A DNA stretch of 64,000 bases, from NCBI GenBank assembly GCA_016715795.1, contig JADJXP010000002.1, positions 1,612,001 through 1,676,000 on the forward strand, given 5' to 3'. The notes beneath the pieces were generated by a model. It did not search any database, had not been told where the DNA came from, and worked only from the letters and a program-made list of their open reading frames with translations. Made by a program: the position numbers and the translations under genes. The DNA is from Chloracidobacterium sp. Its GTDB lineage: Bacteria; Acidobacteriota; Blastocatellia; Pyrinomonadales; Pyrinomonadaceae. This document shows positions 58,488 to 64,000 of this stretch, in pieces (the stretch's first letter is position 1; the number at the start of each line of letters is the position of its first letter).

Positions 58488-58856
58488 GTGTTGGAAAGAC
58501 GCAATCTGATCTTCATAATTCTGTTCCTTGTCGCAAGCCTAGGACTCGGCTGCGCTGGCTCCGGGCTCCGGGAATCGCCCGAGGTTAAGGCAAGAGCTGA
58601 TTTTGCCCGCCAATATGGAGATACGTTCTTCATTCGTGATGCGAGCTTTTCGACTGACGGTAAAGAAAGAAAAACACTTATAGTTTCCGCAATTTCTAGT
58701 CGGGCCGCCGGTGACATGAGCACGACCGTTGGACTTCTTGTCTCAAGTGATCTAAAAACCAAAGCTAAATCACTTGGCTTTGAAGAGATCATAGTAGTTG
58801 CCCACGGGGATTCGTGGACGGACGGAGCCACAAGAAGGATAGTCCCTCTTAATTGA
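58488..58856 (+). CDS. Lipoprotein of unknown function
   Basis: 122 residues from GTG 58488 (or TTG 58491). The frame is open to 58362, but upstream codons run through the IS edge. Lipobox LGLGC after NLIFIILFLVASLG. The mature part has DFARQYGDTFFIRDASFSTD and SLGFEEIIVVAHGDSWT. No family is recognised. It is just right of the IS element and lower in G+C than its neighbours. Confidence 0.55.
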   Translation: MLERRNLIFIILFLVASLGLGCAGSGLRESPEVKARADFARQYGDTFFIRDASFSTDGKERKTLIVSAISSRAAGDMSTTVGLLVSSDLKTKAKSLGFEEIIVVAHGDSWTDGATRRIVPLN

Positions 58857-58905
58857 AGTGGAAGCCCATGGCGTTGGCATACGATTTCCGAATTATTTCC
58901 AACCT

Positions 58906-59415
58906 CTAACAATTGCACTTTGTGTCCCAAACTGTATAGAAGCGCGGAATGCCTCTCAGCCCAATGCCCCGTCCGGTGTCGAGTTCCACAAACGAGATTT
59001 TGCCCTTCGCATTCTCCCTGACTAGCTTCGGCGGTCCGCCGTCGACAAGGACATAGATCATGCTGCCGGCCTCGGTCACTCTCGTCTCGAAATGAGGACG
59101 GATATCTGCATACCGCTTACCTGTGACCGATGAGAAGACGGTTTTGATCGGAAGCTTGCATCGCCAACAAAGGTTGAAAGCTTTTAGCGAACGCTTGAAC
59201 TCTTCACGCAACTTGGCGGGAAACGGCAGGCTCCGTTTACGATTCTTGTTCCAAGCAAGTGCATAGTCGCGTGTGATTTCATAATTGCTAGGTATGCTTT
59301 TCAGCGGTTCCCGAAATTCCTCGTCCGGGAGAGGCACACCTTCTTTTAGAAACTCGCGCCGATCGCGTTCCTCGACGTTCCAAAGCTCCCAATCCTTACT
59401 GGTTCCGTGCGGCAT
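58906..59415 (-). CDS. Unrecognised protein with CxxC
   Basis: 169 residues from ATG 59415, four bases after the upstream gene's stop. N-terminal charged region (WELWNVEERDRREFLKEGVPL), then ELREEFKRSL-type helices, LCWRCKLPI (CxxC), and a C-terminal beta segment (SMIYVLVDGGPPKLVRE; GRGIGLRGIPRFYTVWDTKC). Not assigned to a family. Second gene of a two-gene unit. Confidence 0.55.
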   Translation of the reverse strand: MPHGTSKDWELWNVEERDRREFLKEGVPLPDEEFREPLKSIPSNYEITRDYALAWNKNRKRSLPFPAKLREEFKRSLKAFNLCWRCKLPIKTVFSSVTGKRYADIRPHFETRVTEAGSMIYVLVDGGPPKLVRENAKGKISFVELDTGRGIGLRGIPRFYTVWDTKCNC

Positions 59416-59419
59416 AGGT

Positions 59420-60064
59420 CTAGTCGTTGAAGAAGCGGGCTGGTTTGCCTTCGAGGCCACCGAGGTACAGTCCCCGGAATCGCGCCTGATCCATTGCCGC
59501 CAACCCTATATGTCTTCGTACATCATTGAAAGCCACATTCAGAAAGGCGAGAAAACCTTCTCCATTTAAGCCCAGTGTTTGAAGACAGATGTTTTGAAGT
59601 AACAGCGCTTCGTCCATGGCTTGAGCCTCTTCGTGGTCGAGCGTTGAAGAAGTCGCTTCAATATCGCCGTCGGAAAGCCAGTATTCGAACGAGTCGATTT
59701 GATTTTGCGTTCGCAACTGCATTATCTCGAGCGCCGTATTGAAGCTAATAAACGCAGCACGAAACGGATCTGACCTTGGTATTTCTCGTCGGGTCTGTTC
59801 CCGATCCATCATTCGAAAAATCTCGGCCTTCTCTCGGAGGGCAGGCAAGACAAAGCGACCGACCGCGCCTTCGTCCTTAAGTATCACTGAAGGGCGAACG
59901 CTCCACTCATTCGTAGGCGTGCCCAGATTAGCCGCCGTTGCCATCGCATCATTGACCCTTTCCATCGCCAGTTGCTGAAAAACAATCATCCTTTGAAGGT
60001 GCAACGCATTTTCGTAACCCTCGTTCGAGGGCGAATACTCATCCGAGAGGTTCAGGATTGACAT
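59420..60064 (-). CDS. Unrecognised helical protein
   Basis: 214 residues from ATG 60064. Mostly helical: MIVFQQLAMERVNDAMATAANLG, EKAEIFRMMDREQTRREIP, AFISFNTALEIMQLRTQNQI, DEALLLQNICLQTLGLNGEGFLAFLNVAF. No signal peptide and no known motif. It is followed at 4 bp by the CxxC protein gene, so the pair is probably co-expressed. Codon use is less G+C-rich than in neighbouring core genes, which suggests acquisition. Confidence 0.55.
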   Translation of the reverse strand: MSILNLSDEYSPSNEGYENALHLQRMIVFQQLAMERVNDAMATAANLGTPTNEWSVRPSVILKDEGAVGRFVLPALREKAEIFRMMDREQTRREIPRSDPFRAAFISFNTALEIMQLRTQNQIDSFEYWLSDGDIEATSSTLDHEEAQAMDEALLLQNICLQTLGLNGEGFLAFLNVAFNDVRRHIGLAAMDQARFRGLYLGGLEGKPARFFND

Positions 60065-60436
60065 ACTTGTATGCGTCCTTTCTACTCCTTTCCGACGCAA
60101 AAGCCAAGTGTGAACGATCGGGGTCATCTATGAAGTTCCGTCGTTAGTCAAGCGCACGGGTAGCTGGCATCGGCGGCGATGAGCAGTAGACGTGAGTTTG
60201 AGTGACAAAAGAACGACCCTGCCTCCTTTTTGGGATTAGTTAGAGCTTTTCAAAGGCACATCGCTTTAGAAGCGAATGCCATCATCTATTCGTGCACGGC
60301 CCGAAGCCTGCTACATGAAACCGGATCGGCTCATTCCGTTGTTTTGTATCGAGATGGCTGGCCGTGCCATCAGACTTCCAGAGACCGAGTGTTTCATAAC
60401 TGATAACGGATAGTGAATAACGAAGAACCGGCTCCT
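60065..60436. other. Intergenic region left of the hairpin array
   Basis: 372 bp with no supported gene. The last 40 bp contain AACTGATAACGGATAGTGAA, a word found again (ACTGATAACGGATAACG) just before the second array copy at 60677-60694. The rest shows nothing recognisable. Confidence 0.5.
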
Positions 60437-60641
60437 GTCCCTGTGGGGGACAACTTCAATAGCGTAGGGTAACACCCTACGACATGCGTCAACCACGCAC
60501 CGCTCCCTGTAGGGGAGCAATACCACGCAAAAACGAATTCGTCCCCGTCAGGGACGCGAACCGTTGAACGCCCATTCCGTAGGGTTGCACCCTACGCTAT
60601 TACATTTGTCACCTACGGCGACAGGAAGGCGTCGCGAGATC
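60437..60641. repeat. 205-bp multi-hairpin element, copy A
   Basis: Six hairpins in order: GTCCCTGTGGGGGAC; GCGTAGGGT-aac-ACCCTACG; GCTCCCTGTAGGGGAGC; CGTCCCCGTCAGGGACG; CGTAGGGT-tgc-ACCCTACG; TGTCACCTACGGCGACA. Hairpins 5-6 mirror 2-1 and 4 mirrors 3, so the whole element is one large imperfect inverted repeat. Confidence 0.8.
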
Positions 60642-60713
60642 GGAGTTTGTCGTCACAAAGCGTTGTATCAACTGAAAACTGATAACGGATAACGAAGAAC
60701 CGGCGGATCGATG

Positions 60714-60918
60714 GTCCCTGTAGGGGACAACTTTAATAGCGTAGGGTAACACCCTACGATAACCGATCAACCACGATGCGCTCCCTGTAGGGGAGCAATA
60801 CCGCGCAGCCCAATTCGTCCCATACAGGGACGCGGCACGTTAAACGCCCATTCCGTAGGGTTGCACCCTACGCTATTAAATTTGTCACCTACGGCGACAG
60901 GAAGCGTCGCGGGATCGG
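60714..60918. repeat. 205-bp multi-hairpin element, copy B
   Basis: Same six hairpins and spacing as copy A with scattered substitutions (GTCCCTGTAGGGGAC at 60714-60728; final TGTCACCTACGGCGACA at 60883-60899). Some changes are compensated within stems, as in GTCCC/GGGAC. Confidence 0.8.
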
Positions 60919-61243
60919 GATCTTGATAACTAACAACTAAAACTAACAACGAACAGCGGAAGTCGGCTTCGCAAGGCGAAGGGCAAAAGTAAAAAGGCAA
61001 AATGGCTTTGTGGATTGCCCCGCCGCTCCGCTCCTGAGTCTGCGTAGCTGACGGCATTTTGATAGCCCCACGTGATAACGTGGGGTTAGGTATCATCACA
61101 TCGCCGAGTGTGTGTAACACACGGCATATGCCGCATGCTCCGCACGCTCGATTCCCTTCCTACACATTCCACACGTTCCGCGAAACGCTCCACGTGTGGC
61201 TATTCATAATGCCGCCCGCTTCACGGGCTGGTCGAGCGGTTCT
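60919..61243. other. Hairpin-rich spacer between array copies B and C
   Basis: 325 bp, no gene. It holds CCCCACG-tgataa-CGTGGGG (61067-61086), the dyad GTGTGT/ACACAC near 61110 and CGTTCCGCGAAACGC-type short hairpins, of different sequence from the array hairpins. Confidence 0.5.
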
Positions 61244-61485
61244 GTCCCTGACAGGGACACCTTTAATAGCGTAGGGTAACACCCTACGACATGCGTCAAC
61301 CACGCACCGCTCTCTGTAGGGGAGCAATACCGCGCAGCCCAATTCGTCCCATACAGGGACGCGAAACGTTGAACGCCCGTTCGTAGGGTTTCTGGCCTGG
61401 CAAAACGCGGCCAGTGTTGCGAGGAAGGCCGCAACCGCACCCTACGCTATTAAATTTGTCACCTGCGGCGACAGGATGACGGCCG
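61244..61485. repeat. Multi-hairpin element, copy C, with an internal 46-nt insertion
   Basis: Starts GTCCCTGACAGGGAC (61244-61258) and ends TGTCACCTGCGGCGACA (61457-61473). In hairpin 5 the loop of CGTAGGGTTGCACCCTACG is split by about 46 nt (61391-61436) that themselves contain CTGGCC/GGCCAG and GTTGCG/CGCAAC pairs. Confidence 0.75.
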
Positions 61486-61654
61486 CGACGAACGCGACCG
61501 ACGCGATCAGCCGCGATGGCGGCGATGAAATTCGGTGGACTGAGACGAAAAACCCCCTACCAATCCGGGGTATTCAGCCAGGACAGAGGCAAAAACCGAG
61601 CGACCGGGGCCCCAGGATCGACGGCAGGCGTTATCCTAATCCACGACGGCTGGC

Positions 61655-62128
61655 CTATGGCGTGGCGGCGTCGATACGTTGGATGACGTTGCCGGTTATG
61701 TCGAGCGAGTCGTCGGTGTATATGAGGCCGGACTCGAATTTTCTGAAGATCGCGGCAGCCTTTAGCTCCTTTCCGATGGTTTGGATGATGGGCATCATCC
61801 GCGTATCGGCATTCGCGAGCAGGCGGTCGCGGAGTTCGGGATAGGTCTTCTCGGCGCTGAGCTTGATCTGCTGGCGTTTGACGGGATCGGTCTCGGCGTT
61901 GTAGCGACGCTGAGCGTCGTCATTGTGCCTGTTGAGTTCGGCGGTCATTGCCTTGCCGAGCTTCGAACGGAGCAGGACCGTTTCGACGTCAACGATCGCG
62001 ATACGCGTCGGCGACACCTGCGCCGTCGTCGGCGTCCAATCGGTCATCACCGCGACCGCCGACAGAAAACCAACAGCCAACAACAACGCGCCGCGCACGT
62101 TGACCTGTAAGGATCTAGGACATTTCAT
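61655..62128 (-). CDS. OmpH/Skp family periplasmic protein
   Basis: 157 residues. Signal segment GALLLAVGFLSAVAVM, then RIAIVDVETVLLRSKLGKAM, the Skp start, a long charged coiled coil (NRHNDDAQRRYNAETDPVKRQQIKL) and a short C-terminal beta segment. Skp-like chaperones carry outer-membrane proteins across the periplasm. The coil is shorter than in E. coli Skp. ATG 62128 is used; TTG 62137 with AGGAG is possible. Confidence 0.72.
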   Translation of the reverse strand: MKCPRSLQVNVRGALLLAVGFLSAVAVMTDWTPTTAQVSPTRIAIVDVETVLLRSKLGKAMTAELNRHNDDAQRRYNAETDPVKRQQIKLSAEKTYPELRDRLLANADTRMMPIIQTIGKELKAAAIFRKFESGLIYTDDSLDITGNVIQRIDAATP

Positions 62129-62167
62129 AAAAAACAATGCACTCCTGAATTCTTCTGATACGCGGGC

Positions 62168-64000
62168 TCACGGCAGCGACTGCATCTTGGCATTGGCCTC
62201 GGCGACCTGCTTCTTTAGTTCCTCGCTGTTCGGGAAGCGGCTGACGGTCACCTTTTGCAGACGGGCCTTCGCGTCGGCGAGCTTCTTTTGACGGATCAGG
62301 ATGTCGGCGACGGCCAAGTGAACCCGATTTGAGGTCGAGACAACGATGTCGGCGTTGCCTTTCAGAATGCCCTCGTAGATCGCCAACGCGGTCGGCACGG
62401 TCGCGTCGTTCCGGGCCGACGCGTCGGCGAGGTCCCACATTTCCTTGAGCTTTGCCGTGCGCTCATCGACCGGTAGGAAGTTTGACCGTTGAATGAGTTC
62501 CGCCAACGCTCCTTGTGCCTCGGCGGTTCTCGCCGCGTCGCCCTGCAGTCTGCGGGCCTCGATGATGCCCGTCAGGGCCCGCAGCTGCCCGGTGCCCTTG
62601 TCCTCTTTTGGCTTGAGCGCAGCGGCTTGTGCGTAGGTGTCGGCGGCCTTAGCGGCGTCTTTTTGGTCAAGATAAACGTCGCCGAGATCGAGCAGGGCGT
62701 CCTGTTTTTCGACGTCCCACAGCTTATCGATGGCTGCCCGCTGGATCAGCGCCTTGGCAGCGTCGGCGTACTTCTTTTCTTCGCGAAATGAGTCGGCGAG
62801 GGCGGCAAGCGCATCGTTCTTGTACTGCGCATTCTCCGCGATCGACACCATCTTTGTCCAGGCCGCACGCGCCTCTTTGGCGTTCTTTTCCTTCTCAAAC
62901 GCCTTGCCGGTGTAATAGTAGGCCACGGCCACATAAGCGTTTTTGGCGTCTTTTAGCGAGAATATCTTCTTGAATTCGGCACGCGCAGCGGCGTACCGTT
63001 CAGCCTTCATATGGAGATCGCCCATCGAGTAATAGGCCTTGGATCTATGCTCGTCCGAAACGCCTTTGATCGAAGGGATCTTTGCAAACTCGGCGAGCTG
63101 CATGTCGGCTTTTTTCTGGTGGCCGTAGCTAGAGGCGAGCATCGTATGAGCGTCGGCCTTGTTTGCGGCAGGAGCGTCTTTCATCTCGACGACTTTGTTC
63201 ATCATAGCCTGCGCCTGGTCGGCCTGGCCGAGTTCCCACAACATCTTACCTGCCTGAAGTGTCGCCGTCGCCCGCTGTTCGGCGGTCGCACCGGCCGTAA
63301 GGCCGGCCGACGAGAAAAGCTGGAACGCTGCCTGTTTATTGCCGAATCGGTATTCGAGGTCAGCCATTTTCATCAGAGCCTTTGCCTTGTCTGTGTCGCC
63401 GACGCCCGCAAGCGTCGTGATCGCCTGATAGGCCTGAAACGCCGAGGTCGCATTAGATCGGTTGTCCAACGGATAAGCCTCGGCTTTTTTGAACATCATC
63501 CCGACCTTTTCGGCGAGCGGCATGTCGGGAAAGGCCTTGATCATCGCGTCATAGGTCGACGCGATCCGCCAGGGATTCGGGTCTATTGTCGCGATCTCTA
63601 TTACCTTGTCGTAGGCGCTGCGCCTCTTCGCGGGCGAAATTGCCTTTAATGCAGCAGCCTTCTCATACTCACTCATTGCGCTGTAGTAATTGGGCTGATC
63701 GACGAAATCGGAGCCTTTGCGCACTCTCGATTTCTTCGCGATGTGTACCTTTGCCAGGCCGAAATGCACGTCGGCCCGCTGTTCGTCATCGGTTGCCAGG
63801 AGCATCGCCGCATCGAATGAAGATTTTGCAAAATCTGGTTTATTCGCCGTCAGATGAGCATCGGCCGCCTGCATCGCGACCGCGTAGCTCGCGTAACTCG
63901 GCAGCTTCGGCGTAGGCGTCGGCATCGCCCCGCCCTGAGCAGAGATATGCGACGCCCATGCAAGAAGTAGACAGGGTGACAGGCACAGGTTCAGTAACCG
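62168..64000 (-). CDS. Exported TPR protein, 5' end outside window
   Basis: The frame is open to the right edge (610 codons). The last 25 codons before ATG 63925 read as a signal peptide (LCLSPCLLLAWASHISAQGG), so the true start is beyond 64000. The mature protein is a long series of TPR-like helix pairs (DAHLTANKPDFAKSSFDAAML; AYYYTGKAFEKEKNAKEARAA; DAALLDLGDVYLDQKDAAKAA-type). A periplasmic scaffold is likely. The OmpH-like gene follows at 39 bp and is probably co-transcribed. Confidence 0.8.
   Translation of the reverse strand, partial: RLLNLCLSPCLLLAWASHISAQGGAMPTPTPKLPSYASYAVAMQAADAHLTANKPDFAKSSFDAAMLLATDDEQRADVHFGLAKVHIAKKSRVRKGSDFVDQPNYYSAMSEYEKAAALKAISPAKRRSAYDKVIEIATIDPNPWRIASTYDAMIKAFPDMPLAEKVGMMFKKAEAYPLDNRSNATSAFQAYQAITTLAGVGDTDKAKALMKMADLEYRFGNKQAAFQLFSSAGLTAGATAEQRATATLQAGKMLWELGQADQAQAMMNKVVEMKDAPAANKADAHTMLASSYGHQKKADMQLAEFAKIPSIKGVSDEHRSKAYYSMGDLHMKAERYAAARAEFKKIFSLKDAKNAYVAVAYYYTGKAFEKEKNAKEARAAWTKMVSIAENAQYKNDALAALADSFREEKKYADAAKALIQRAAIDKLWDVEKQDALLDLGDVYLDQKDAAKAADTYAQAAALKPKEDKGTGQLRALTGIIEARRLQGDAARTAEAQGALAELIQRSNFLPVDERTAKLKEMWDLADASARNDATVPTALAIYEGILKGNADIVVSTSNRVHLAVADILIRQKKLADAKARLQKVTVSRFPNSEELKKQVAEANAKMQSLP

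Noticed and set aside
60437..61485. CRISPR array
   Set aside because: Copies are 205 bp, palindromic throughout and unevenly spaced, with no uniform spacers and no cas genes.

Overview
The window is 64 kb of a single, gene-dense bacterial chromosome, about 57 % G+C by eye. The gene styles point to Acidobacteriota, probably class Blastocatellia (Pyrinomonadaceae-like). The grounds are: secreted proteins joined by Pro-Thr linkers, P-domain/Calx-beta/kelch/FG-GAP secreted proteins, PorT-like barrels, many word-like intergenic inverted repeats, and PPAVAGG-type palindromic inserts inside proteins. The assignment is an inference from style; no 16S gene is present.

Layout. 1-6.9 kb: two large secreted multidomain proteins on the minus strand; the second is split by a one-base frameshift at 5310/5311. 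7.2-8.7 kb: recA followed directly by a 500-bp element in which a GxxExxY nuclease-like gene lies between 27-bp inverted repeats. 8.75-13.6 kb: lipoprotein, tRNA-Phe, outer-membrane barrel, rarA, a TetR regulator with an overlapping 25-codon membrane microprotein ORF, a receiver-like protein and a DnaC-like helicase loader. 13.6-15.2 kb: deoC and rpiB with N-terminal amphipathic helices like bacterial microcompartment targeting peptides. 15.3-21 kb: hpt, rplU-rpmA, a strong candidate for a stand-alone structured RNA of about 530 nt with its own promoter and terminator, then the overlapping run obgE-nadD-rsfS-rlmH-dksA/traR-comF. 21-29 kb: PQQ-type sugar dehydrogenase, tsaD, DUF937, an NHL/M23-like protein and aminopeptidase P, with REP-like hairpin pairs between genes. 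29.4-34.3 kb: a lipid block (lipid kinase, DUF2490 barrel, acyl-AMP ligase/carrier/acyltransferase fusion).

34.4-36.4 kb: an OmpR/CpxAR-type two-component system. 36.6-43.7 kb: a probable muropeptide-salvage cluster made of an AmiE-like serine hydrolase fused to a NamZ-type exo-muramidase, a LysR regulator with a clear candidate operator, a sodium:solute symporter and a NagZ-type GH3. 43.7-44.3 kb: a MazF/RHH toxin-antitoxin pair. 44.3-54.4 kb: housekeeping and metabolic genes (HAD phosphatase, FAD oxidase, uvrB, peroxiredoxin, HEAT protein, purC, MOSC). 54.5-56.8 kb: groES-groEL under a CIRCE operator. 56.8-58.4 kb: a second TA locus whose toxin survives only as an 11-codon stub, followed by a frameshifted IS110/IS1111-type element. 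58.5-60.1 kb: unrecognised genes. 60.4-61.5 kb: three copies of a roughly 205-bp multi-hairpin element. 61.6-64 kb: OmpH/Skp-like protein and a TPR protein running off the right edge.

Most unusual points: the uncharacterised structured RNA (16.8-17.3 kb); the GxxExxY gene inside inverted repeats, and the many related intergenic repeats built from short degenerate words, some of which have entered coding sequence (a signal peptide, an in-frame palindrome, a linker); the AmiE-NamZ fusion cluster; the BMC-type DeoC/RpiB pair; and the hairpin array near 61 kb.
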